A program made the position numbers and the translations under genes. The notes under the pieces are model-generated. The model was not told the DNA's origin and made no database searches. It saw only the letters and a program-made list of their open reading frames with translations. Positions 1-5,766 of a stretch of 7,189 nucleotides of DNA are shown here, in pieces. Source of the DNA: Actinomycetes bacterium (GTDB taxonomy: Bacteria; Actinomycetota; Actinomycetes; Actinomycetales; Demequinaceae); NCBI GenBank assembly GCA_023432235.1, contig JAEYUX010000181.1:1-7189 (forward strand), written 5' to 3'. Each line of letters begins with the position of its first letter. The stretch's first letter is position 1.

Positions 1-95
1 GCACTGCCGGTCGGTTCCGTATCACTGCCACTACAGCCGACCACAAGTAGCGCCGAGGCGACGGCGGCGACCCGTGCGATATGCGCCCGCGTCAT
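1..95 (-). CDS. Lipoprotein, N-terminal fragment (continues beyond left edge)
   Basis: A short open frame starts with ATG at 95 and overlaps the stop of the adaptor gene as ATGA, the same coupling used at the other junctions. Only 31 residues lie in the window: MTRAHIARVAAVASALLVVG, then Cys21 and SGSDTEPTGS. This is a textbook type II signal peptide, with basic residues at positions 3 and 8, a hydrophobic core at 9-19, and the lipobox VVGC with the lipidated cysteine at 21, followed by a polar Ser/Gly/Thr linker. The mature protein would be anchored on the outer face of the membrane. Its function cannot be read from this fragment. A glycoside hydrolase, carbohydrate-binding protein or other polysaccharide accessory factor would fit the operon, but that is a guess. 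Confidence 0.8.
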   Translation of the reverse strand, partial: MTRAHIARVAAVASALLVVGCSGSDTEPTGS

Positions 96-820
96 ACGAT
101 CCCGAGCCTGCGGAGCAGGTCATCGGCAGCGTCTTTCATGCCGGCGAACACGCCGTCCTGCCGCAGGTGAAGGCGTGCTTCAAGAGGCGTGCCGTCTTGG
201 ACGAGGCCGTTGTCGGCGCCCGCGACGAGTTCGTCGGTGGCGATTTCAACGGTCACGTGAGCGCGGCCGTCAATGGTCTGCACGGACAAACTCGAGACCG
301 TCCCTTGGGCAACGCGGCCGTTCGGCAAGATGAGGTCCACTGTCGCGTTGTCTTCGATGCGACCAAAATCGCGAGGTGCGAGCACAAAGACAGCGGTTGC
401 GCTGAGCGCTTGGTCGCGCTCAATGGTGGCGACGGGAACGCCCGACGCGACATAGGTTCCCTCGTTCACGTCAAGAGACTTAACGGTGCCGGCCACGCTC
501 GCACGCACCGTGAGTTCACCTTGCTCCGTCACGTCGTTGTTGCTCACCGTCAGTGCGCCGGTGGAGACGTCGCGCGCCACCTGCAGGCTGTCGACAACAA
601 ACAGCGGGTCACCGGGCGCCACATAGTCACCAGGGTCCACAAAGCGCCGGGTGACAACGCCTGCGTAGTCGGCCCCAACGTCGTACGTTTGCGCCTCGAC
701 CTGTGCGCTCATGCTGACCGCTTGGCCTTGACGGAGGGTGAACACGTATGTTGACGTGCCCACAATGAGGAGGACGGCAATGACGCCGATGAGGAGCTTG
801 AGTCGGTTTCGCCAGGTCAC
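92..820 (-). CDS. Membrane-anchored HlyD-like (membrane fusion protein) adaptor
   Basis: A 242-residue protein with one N-terminal membrane helix (about 8-28) and an extracytoplasmic remainder. Two lipoyl/biotinyl-like half motifs, about 42-76 (VVTRRFVDPGDYVAPGDPLF) and 103-134 (GTVKSLDVNEGTYVASGVPV), form the split barrel typical of HlyD/RND-type adaptors. Only about 25 residues separate them, so there is no long coiled-coil hairpin of the kind that reaches an outer-membrane channel. Residues 140-220 look like the following beta-barrel domain. The start is GTG at 820, inside the glycosyltransferase stop (GTGA), with a perfect AAGGAGG 7 nt upstream. Pairing with a GT2 synthase suggests a role in polymer extrusion, as for Alg44 or BgsB; drug or peptide export is less likely because no ABC or MFS exporter is adjacent. 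Fold call good, role inferred. Confidence 0.8.
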   Translation of the reverse strand: MTWRNRLKLLIGVIAVLLIVGTSTYVFTLRQGQAVSMSAQVEAQTYDVGADYAGVVTRRFVDPGDYVAPGDPLFVVDSLQVARDVSTGALTVSNNDVTEQGELTVRASVAGTVKSLDVNEGTYVASGVPVATIERDQALSATAVFVLAPRDFGRIEDNATVDLILPNGRVAQGTVSSLSVQTIDGRAHVTVEIATDELVAGADNGLVQDGTPLEARLHLRQDGVFAGMKDAADDLLRRLGIV

Positions 821-2667
821 AGCATTGCCTCCTTGGAGGACGAGGTCCGGGCCATTGCGGCCACCGGTTCACGTGTAGGGGTGGGGGTAGGCGACGGCGC
901 CGGGAAGAAGGTGCGCGAGTCCTGAGCGGGGCGTGCCACAACGGTTCGCGGTTCTTCTGGCGCGGTGGGAGCGGGGGCGGGTGCCGTCGCAACGCCGCGG
1001 CGCAAGAGGCGGGCATCGCGTGCCACGGAGATGATGAACGCGCCGAGGATCAGCGTGTTCGTCACGTTCCACGCCATCGCGAGAGTCGCAACGCCGTTGG
1101 TGATGTCGCGATAGACAGCCACCACGGAGGTGAGGGACAAGAAGAGGAAGAACAGCATCTGCGGCACGACAAAGTTGTAGGGAGAGTTGCCGCGGGCGGT
1201 TCCTGTTGCTTGCCAGCCGACATCGCGGCCGGTGAACACGTTGAAGAGTGCTTTCACGTAAATCGGGAAGGACACCATCGCGAGCGTGAGGGTTTCCCAG
1301 CGAAAAGAGCCGAGCGTGTAGAACGCGAGCAGGATCTGCATGACATAGAAGCCGGCGTAGAAGAGGAACCACGTGAGCACGCTCACCGACACCGTCATCG
1401 GCCGCATATCAAAGAAGATCTCGAGCGACGGCACCAGCAGCAAGAGCAAGGGGCAAATGCCGGTCAAGTAGAACGTTGCTGTCACGAAGTACTGGATGCG
1501 CTGATCCATCGTGAGGTTGCGGCGCCGGCTCAGCGGGTTGTGGGTGAGCATGATCTCGAAGCCGCCGGTGGCCCAACGCAGCTGCTGCTTGGAGTACGCC
1601 TCGATCGTGTCGGGGGCCTCGCCTACGGCGAGAACATCGGGGATGAAGACCGAACGCCAGCCGCGTTCGTGAAGGCGTAGGGAGGTCCATACGTCTTCCG
1701 ACTTTGAGTCGGTGTAGATGCCGTCGACGTCGTCGACGGCCGCACGGCGGAACACCACGTTGGTGCCCACGCAGAATGCCGCATTGAAGCGGTTACGGCC
1801 GGGCTGAATGAATCGGTAGAACACCGTCTGCATGTACCCAGCTCCGCGCGCAACAACGGTGTGGAGGTTGCCGTAAGTCTGCGGAGTTTGAACAAAGGCG
1901 ACCTTGGCATCCACAAAGAACGGCACGGTCTCGACGAGGAAGTCGCGGTGGGGGACAAAGTCGGCGTCAAAGATCGCAAAGAGGTCACCCTTGGCGAGAG
2001 TGAGCGCGTGATTGATGTTTCCGGCCTTCGCACCACCGGAACTGAGCCTGCGCACGTAGCGGGCGCCGAGCGCAGCCGCGATATCGCGTACCTCGTCGCT
2101 CTTGCCGTCATCGAGCACCCACGTGTTGTGGCGGCCACGCATTGCGAGAGCCGCTTTCACCGTCCTCTTGATGACGTCCACGTCCTCGCCATACGTGGTG
2201 ATGAAGACGTCGACGGTGTGCTCAACCCCGTTGATGACAAACGGAGCGCGCCTGGCGTGCCCGCGGAAGTCCTTGGGAAACAGGTTGCTTTGCGCGAGGT
2301 AGTACGTGAAATCGCGCGGGTTGTTCGCCCCGGCAAGGATTGTCCACATCGCAAGGAGCGCGTGGAACACAAGGATTGATTCGGCCGTCAGCACCATGAC
2401 GTACGGAATGACGTCGCCGCGGTGCTGAGGGTTGAGGAGGAAGGCCGAGTACACGAGGATGCCGAGAGTCGACAGCAACACGATGAGCGTGTGGACGGGT
2501 GACGGCGTGCCATTGCGAGGCGTGATGCCAGCGCTCGGTGCAGTAGCTGACGAAGAGGGCGACGCAAGCGTCGCGGGCATGGTGCGGGCCACAGTTCCCC
2601 CAAAGTGGTCGATTCCGAATACGGGTCGCGCAAAGCGCGAGATCGACAACGTTGGCGGTGGTGCCAT
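817..2667 (-). CDS. Membrane-embedded family-2 glycosyltransferase, cellulose/beta-glucan synthase-like
   Basis: This is a processive inner-membrane polysaccharide synthase of 616 residues. Two N-terminal helices are at about 58-78 and 88-113. The GT2 domain follows, with DDGKSDE (acidic pair 186-187), KAGNINHAL (214-222), the metal-binding DAD at 234-236, SEDVW with catalytic-base candidate Asp325, and QQLRW (QxxRW) at 361-365. C-terminal helices lie at about 393-414, 424-450, 456-477, 499-519 and 527-548. WQATGTARG (485-493) sits where BcsA has its FxVTxK gating loop. Residues 561-616 form a Pro/Ala/Thr-rich tail; no PilZ domain is visible. I chose the ATG at 2667, preceded by AAGG 6 nt away; an ATG at 2580 would drop 29 poorly ordered residues. 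The polymer is not identifiable: cellulose, mixed-linkage or other beta-glucans and related glycans are possible. The stop overlaps the next start (GTGA). Confidence 0.88.
   Translation of the reverse strand: MAPPPTLSISRFARPVFGIDHFGGTVARTMPATLASPSSSATAPSAGITPRNGTPSPVHTLIVLLSTLGILVYSAFLLNPQHRGDVIPYVMVLTAESILVFHALLAMWTILAGANNPRDFTYYLAQSNLFPKDFRGHARRAPFVINGVEHTVDVFITTYGEDVDVIKRTVKAALAMRGRHNTWVLDDGKSDEVRDIAAALGARYVRRLSSGGAKAGNINHALTLAKGDLFAIFDADFVPHRDFLVETVPFFVDAKVAFVQTPQTYGNLHTVVARGAGYMQTVFYRFIQPGRNRFNAAFCVGTNVVFRRAAVDDVDGIYTDSKSEDVWTSLRLHERGWRSVFIPDVLAVGEAPDTIEAYSKQQLRWATGGFEIMLTHNPLSRRRNLTMDQRIQYFVTATFYLTGICPLLLLLVPSLEIFFDMRPMTVSVSVLTWFLFYAGFYVMQILLAFYTLGSFRWETLTLAMVSFPIYVKALFNVFTGRDVGWQATGTARGNSPYNFVVPQMLFFLFLSLTSVVAVYRDITNGVATLAMAWNVTNTLILGAFIISVARDARLLRRGVATAPAPAPTAPEEPRTVVARPAQDSRTFFPAPSPTPTPTREPVAAMARTSSSKEAML
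828..839 (-). promoter_or_regulatory. Shine-Dalgarno of the adaptor gene within a small inverted repeat
   Basis: The minus strand reads CCTCCAAGGAGG, in which AAGGAGG lies 7 nt before the GTG start at 820. The preceding CCTCC is complementary to GGAGG, so a 4-bp stem with a 4-nt loop could mask the site until ribosomes finishing the glycosyltransferase open it. It decides the GTG start; the masking is inferred. Confidence 0.6.
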
Positions 2668-2675
2668 GTGGCACC
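2660..2675 (-). repeat. Inverted repeat centred on the glycosyltransferase start codon
   Basis: GGTGCCA-CA-TGGCACC on the minus strand has perfect 7-bp arms with a 2-nt centre. The ATG (2667-2665) lies in its middle and the upstream arm shares bases with the AAGGTG ribosome-binding site. It could be an operator or an mRNA structure limiting initiation, or chance; no function is demonstrated. Confidence 0.5.
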
Positions 2676-2703
2676 TTGTTGGGCGTCAGGCCTATGCCCT
2701 ACT

Positions 2704-2717
2704 GGGACAAAAGGCCC
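2704..2717 (-). promoter_or_regulatory. DosR/DevR-like imperfect palindrome
   Basis: The plus strand reads GGGACAAAAGGCCC (minus: GGGCCTTTTGTCCC). It agrees with 12 of 14 positions of the DosR/DevR core GGGACTWWAGTCCC, and outer T/A bases extend the symmetry. Binding by a NarL/LuxR-family response regulator is possible. In G/C-rich DNA a two-mismatch site is weak evidence on its own. Confidence 0.3.
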
Positions 2718-2742
2718 AATACGCCCTATCGAACCACAGAAA

Positions 2743-2760
2743 GTGTGATCTACGCCACAC
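2743..2760 (-). promoter_or_regulatory. CRP/GlxR-type operator candidate
   Basis: The minus strand reads GTGTGGCGTAGATCACAC. The core TGTGGCGTAGATCACA matches the actinobacterial CRP/GlxR consensus TGTGANNTANNTCACA at 11 of 12 defined positions (G for A at position 5), with a further G-C pair outside the core. It ends about 75 bp before the glycosyltransferase start, a plausible place for activation. The match is seen directly; binding by a cAMP-dependent regulator is inference. Confidence 0.55.
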
Positions 2761-2772
2761 GGGCGCGGCGAA

Positions 2773-3594
2773 CTACCGTGAAGCAGCGGTGTCGTCGAAC
2801 CCGCGGCTACGCCGAAGGTGCGCGTGAACGGGCGCGAATACGGCGCGATCAACGGTGACGGAGAACGCCATGACGATGAGGATGGTCGCCACCATCTCCG
2901 TGAGGTCGCCTGATTCCCGTGAACGAGAAATGACATCTCCGATGCCGGTGCCAGATAACGCGCCGGAGAAGATCTCGCCCGCCACGAGACAGCGGAAGGC
3001 AATCGACCATCCGAGTTCTGCAGACGTGACGATCCCCGGCAAAGCGGCGGGGAGTACGACGCGACGCACCAGCGACGCACCGCTCTCGCCCAGGGTACGT
3101 CCCGCCCGGATCAGTAGCGGCGGTACCGTCCGCACAGCAGTCCTCGTGCCCAGGACGATTGCCGGAACCGCGCCGAGTGACACCACGGCGGCGAGAGACC
3201 ACACCTCAGTGCCCAACACGATGGCGGCAACGGGGATCCACAGCGACGTGGGCATTCCTTGCAGCGCGGCGAGGTATGGCGAGAGTCCACTATCGAGCTT
3301 GCGCGTCATTCCCACCGCGAGTCCGCCCACCACTCCGAGGACCACGGCAACCGAGAAGCACGCCGCCATAAACGCCGTGATGCGCCACAGAATCGACCAC
3401 AGTTGCCCATCGAGGGCCATGCGCCACAGCTCTGCGGCCGTGGTGAGCGGCCCCGGCAACGTGTCCATCACGGTGGACAGCAACCACCACGCAATGAGGA
3501 GCACGATCCCGGTCATGAGCACGGGTAAGGGACGGCGGGTCTTGGGGCGCGTTGAAAGGGCTTCGACCGAGTTGTGGGTCTCAGATACTGACAT
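2773..3594 (-). CDS. ABC transporter permease, SsuC/TauC family (sulfate/sulfonate-type importer)
   Basis: This is the membrane component paired with the preceding ATPase, 273 residues, close to the usual 250-280 of the family. Hydrophobic stretches at about 25-42, 74-97, 112-128, 132-150, 193-208 and 235-255 fit the six-helix BPD_transp_1 fold. The EAA-type coupling loop is at about 164-190, with RTLGESGASLVRRVVLPAAL, including the conserved glycine and the LP pair. A downstream GTGIGDVISRSRESGD segment is typical of SsuC/TauC/NrtB. I chose the ATG at 3594, which overlaps the ATPase stop by 14 nt and has an AAGGA-type site about 10 nt upstream (around 3605-3610). The same frame stays open to 3906 but that part only mirrors the ATPase gene. 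No substrate-binding-protein gene follows; the operon ends here. The substrate is inferred from context only. Confidence 0.9.
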   Translation of the reverse strand: MSVSETHNSVEALSTRPKTRRPLPVLMTGIVLLIAWWLLSTVMDTLPGPLTTAAELWRMALDGQLWSILWRITAFMAACFSVAVVLGVVGGLAVGMTRKLDSGLSPYLAALQGMPTSLWIPVAAIVLGTEVWSLAAVVSLGAVPAIVLGTRTAVRTVPPLLIRAGRTLGESGASLVRRVVLPAALPGIVTSAELGWSIAFRCLVAGEIFSGALSGTGIGDVISRSRESGDLTEMVATILIVMAFSVTVDRAVFAPVHAHLRRSRGFDDTAASR

Positions 3595-3601
3595 AGCCGT
3601 C
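3581..3601 (-). repeat. Imperfect 21-bp repeat at the ABC ATPase 3' end (partner at 4384-4404)
   Basis: Second copy of the gene-end repeat. Here the repeat also contains the permease ATG (3594-3592), because GGCTATGTCAGTATCTGA encodes GYVSI in the ATPase frame and MSVSE in the permease frame. Confidence 0.6.
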
Positions 3602-4384
3602 GCGTCCTTCCCGAGGAGCGGCGATGCCCATTTGGTCCGCGGCATCGAGCAGACCTCGCACATGTTGTGCGAGGTCGACCACGCGCCGTGACTCGACGAC
3701 GCGGGGCCGCGCAATATTGACGGGCACCTCGGCGATGATGCGGCCTGGGCCTGACGACATGACGACGACGCGGTCGCCAAGCACCACGGCCTCGCGGACG
3801 TTATGGGTGATGAAGATGATGGTGGTGGCCGTCTCGCGCCACAGTTCTTGAAGTTCGACATGGAGGCGGTCGCGGCTCGGGGCGTCGAGGGCCGAGAACG
3901 GCTCATCCATGAGAAGCACCTGCGGCTTCAGTGCGAAGGCGCGCGCCAAGGCGGCGCGCTGGCGCATACCTCCCGAGAGCTCATGCGGATGGAGCCGGGC
4001 GGCATCCGCGAGACCGACGCGCTCGATCCATTCGGCGGCAGTCGATGCCCGCTCGTTCTCGGCGACCCCCGCGGCGCGGAGGCCGAATTCGACGTTGTCG
4101 GTCACACTCAGCCACGGAAAGAGCGCATGGTCTTGAAAGACGAGCATGCGATCAGGACCCGGGCCAGGGACAGGCTGATCGCCCACGGTGACGGTGCCCG
4201 AAGACGGCCGCGTGTGGCCGGCAACCAAGTCGAGGAGCGTCGACTTGCCACAACCCGACGGCCCCACCACAGAGACAAACTCGCCCGGCTCAATGTGGAG
4301 CGTCACCTCCGCAAGCGCGGAGCGATGGCCGCCGCGTAGCGCGAACCGCTGCGAGACGGCGTCAAACGTAACGGAAGCGCTCAT
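3581..4384 (-). CDS. ABC transporter ATP-binding protein, SsuB/TauB/NrtD family (sulfate/sulfonate-type importer)
   Basis: This is the cytoplasmic ATPase of an ABC importer, 267 residues. The Walker A motif GPSGCGKST is at 41-49, the Q-loop glutamine in VFQDHALFPWL at 84, the signature LSGGMRQR at 136-143, Walker B VLLMDEP at 156-162, D-loop SALD at 164-167 and H-loop histidine at 194. The Q-loop context (FQDHALFPWLSVTDNVEFGL) is typical of the nitrate/sulphonate/taurine subfamily. The start codon shares one base with the cysN stop (TGATG) and no clear ribosome-binding site precedes it, so coupling to cysN is likely. Position in the cys operon suggests a sulphur substrate, but sulphate, alkanesulphonates and taurine cannot be told apart from sequence alone. 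The C-terminal 13 residues (AAPREGRDGYVSI) echo the CysN C-terminus, which is unexpected for unrelated proteins. Confidence 0.9.
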   Translation of the reverse strand: MSASVTFDAVSQRFALRGGHRSALAEVTLHIEPGEFVSVVGPSGCGKSTLLDLVAGHTRPSSGTVTVGDQPVPGPGPDRMLVFQDHALFPWLSVTDNVEFGLRAAGVAENERASTAAEWIERVGLADAARLHPHELSGGMRQRAALARAFALKPQVLLMDEPFSALDAPSRDRLHVELQELWRETATTIIFITHNVREAVVLGDRVVVMSSGPGRIIAEVPVNIARPRVVESRRVVDLAQHVRGLLDAADQMGIAAPREGRDGYVSI

Positions 4385-4404
4385 CAGATCGTGAGGTAGC
4401 CGTC
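4384..4404 (-). repeat. Imperfect 21-bp repeat at the cysN 3' end (partner at 3581-3601)
   Basis: The last 21 nt of cysN and the last 21 nt of the ATPase gene match at 17 positions; both begin GACGGCTA and end ATCTGA. They encode DGYLTI and DGYVSI. The similarity extends in protein to the last 13 residues (8 identical). Confidence 0.6.
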
Positions 4405-5766
4405 GGCCCCAGTGCCCGGTGCTGCGGCCCGTGCGGTACCCGCCGCGAGCGTGGCTCCGTCCTGGGGGTCAACAAGCACAAAGGCGCCCGTGCGTCGGTG
4501 CGACCCGTAATCATCCACGGCGATCGGCTGAGCGAGAACGAGGCCAACAACGCCGATGTCATTGAGAGACAACTCGTCACCGGGCACGATGCTCGTCTCG
4601 AGGGTGCCGCCGGGCAGGGTGATGTCGAGAACTCCCGAGATGCTCGACACGATTGCCTGGACCAATGCTGACCCGTGCTGGAGGAGCACGCGGTCGCGCA
4701 CGCGCAACGGGCGCTCCGATAGCCACGCGACGTGCGCATCGATGTGCTTGACGGCGCGCGCAGCATCCGCTGCTGAGCTCAGCAGGTCACCGCGTGCCAC
4801 GTCGACGTTGTCCATGAGGCGAAGCGCCACGGAGCGGCCTGCAGGCGCTGCGTCGAGCGGACCATCGGCAGTGTCGATCCCGGCGATCGTGCTACGCAGG
4901 CCGGACGGCTGAACCACCACGTCATCGCCCACGCGGATGACGCCTTCCGCCACCTGACCCGCGTAGCCGCGGTACTCGATGTACTCAGGTGAGATGGCAG
5001 CGTCCTGCGGGCGCAACACGTACTGGACAGGCATGCGCCACCCCACCGTCACATCCGGGCCCGCGTTCGCGGTTGTCGCGCTGATCTCGTCAAAACCGGG
5101 CAGGGTCTCAAGCAACTCGAGAACGGTGGGACCGGAGTACCACGGCGTGTGCGCCGAACGCTCGGCAATGTTGTCACCAAGAAGCGCGCTCACTGGCACC
5201 GCCGTGATGTCGAGACCAAGCTTGGCCGCGAGATCGGCGACATCCGCTGCAATCAACTCAAACGGTGCTTGCGCAAACTCAAGGAGGTCGATCTTGTTGA
5301 CCGCCACGATCACGTGGGGCACGCGGAGCAAGGCGGCGACAGCCAAGTGGCGGCGCGTCTGCTCAACCACCCCGTGACGGACATCCACCAAGACAACCAA
5401 AGCGTCGGCCGTCGAGGCGCCCGTCACGGTATTGCGCGTGTACTGCACGTGACCGGGGCAATCGGCAAGGATGAACGTGCGCCGCGGAGTTGAGAAGTAG
5501 CGGTACGCGACGTCAATCGTGATGCCTTGCTCGCGCTCGGCTCGCAGGCCGTCAGTGAGGAGCGCAAGGTCAACGCCCTCGCCCCCGCGCTCGCGGGTCA
5601 CGCGCTCAACGGCCTCATAGGCGTCGGCAAGGATCGACTTCGTGTCGTAAAGCAAGCGGCCCACGAGTGTTGACTTGCCATCGTCCACCGATCCTGCCGT
5701 TGCAAAGCGCAACAGCGAGGTGACCGGGGCGGCCTGATCGGCGTCGGAAACTGAAACGGCGGCCAT
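4384..5766 (-). CDS. cysN: Sulfate adenylyltransferase subunit 1 (GTPase subunit of ATP sulfurylase)
   Basis: CysN is an EF-Tu-like GTPase whose GTP hydrolysis drives APS formation by CysD. In 460 residues the G1 loop GSVDDGKST is at 25-33, the G2 threonine in GITID at about 83, G3 DCPGH at 102-106, G4 NKID at 157-160 and a G5-like SALLGDN at 193-199. The beta-barrel domains II and III follow, with MPVQYVLRPQ near 245-255. The protein ends after domain III, so there is no fused APS kinase (CysC) as found in NodQ/CysNC proteins. This fits direct use of APS by the CysH encoded upstream. The start overlaps the cysD stop by one base (TAATG). A perfect AAGGAGGG lies 9 nt upstream, inside the cysD 3' end. 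The last 13 residues (AAPGTGADGYLTI) resemble the end of the next gene's product. Confidence 0.96.
   Translation of the reverse strand: MAAVSVSDADQAAPVTSLLRFATAGSVDDGKSTLVGRLLYDTKSILADAYEAVERVTRERGGEGVDLALLTDGLRAEREQGITIDVAYRYFSTPRRTFILADCPGHVQYTRNTVTGASTADALVVLVDVRHGVVEQTRRHLAVAALLRVPHVIVAVNKIDLLEFAQAPFELIAADVADLAAKLGLDITAVPVSALLGDNIAERSAHTPWYSGPTVLELLETLPGFDEISATTANAGPDVTVGWRMPVQYVLRPQDAAISPEYIEYRGYAGQVAEGVIRVGDDVVVQPSGLRSTIAGIDTADGPLDAAPAGRSVALRLMDNVDVARGDLLSSAADAARAVKHIDAHVAWLSERPLRVRDRVLLQHGSALVQAIVSSISGVLDITLPGGTLETSIVPGDELSLNDIGVVGLVLAQPIAVDDYGSHRRTGAFVLVDPQDGATLAAGTARAAAPGTGADGYLTI

Larger units (their letters stand above)
2668..2772 (-). promoter_or_regulatory. Intergenic promoter/operator region upstream of the glycosyltransferase operon
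   Basis: This is the only non-coding gap in the window. It separates the permease stop (TAG at 2775-2773) from the glycosyltransferase start. Elsewhere genes overlap, so a fresh promoter here is likely. Read on the minus strand it holds, in order, a CRP/GlxR-like palindrome, a DosR-like imperfect palindrome flanked by two TAGGGC(G/A)TA copies, and an AAGG Shine-Dalgarno 6 nt before the ATG. A weak promoter candidate is TTGGGC, 17 nt, CATAGG (-10 at about 2696-2691); neither box is close to the consensus. No hairpin followed by a T-run was seen, so an intrinsic terminator for the cys operon is not evident and read-through is possible. Confidence 0.5.

Noticed and set aside
74..754. Plus-strand open frame of 226 codons antisense to the adaptor gene
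   Set aside because: It lies opposite a gene with clear domain structure, shows no recognisable motif and has Arg/Ala/Gly/His-rich composition typical of G/C-rich shadow frames.
2691..2719. Sigma-70-type promoter TTGGGC-17-CATAGG
   Set aside because: Both boxes match the consensus at about half of the positions only. Kept as a weak candidate in the intergenic entry and not listed as its own feature.
2753..2770. Possible terminator hairpin after the permease (CGCC/GGCG arms on the minus strand)
   Set aside because: The stem is only 4 bp with a long G/C-rich loop and no T-run follows; not enough to call an intrinsic terminator.
2855..3691. Plus-strand open frame of 278 codons antisense to the permease
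   Set aside because: It is rich in Thr/Ser/Arg/Pro, has no domain or hydrophobic pattern, and is fully explained by the permease and ATPase genes on the other strand.
3595..3906. N-terminal extension of the permease by 104 codons
   Set aside because: It is Ser/Pro/Arg-rich shadow of the ATPase gene; the ATG at 3594 precedes the first membrane helix and has a ribosome-binding site.
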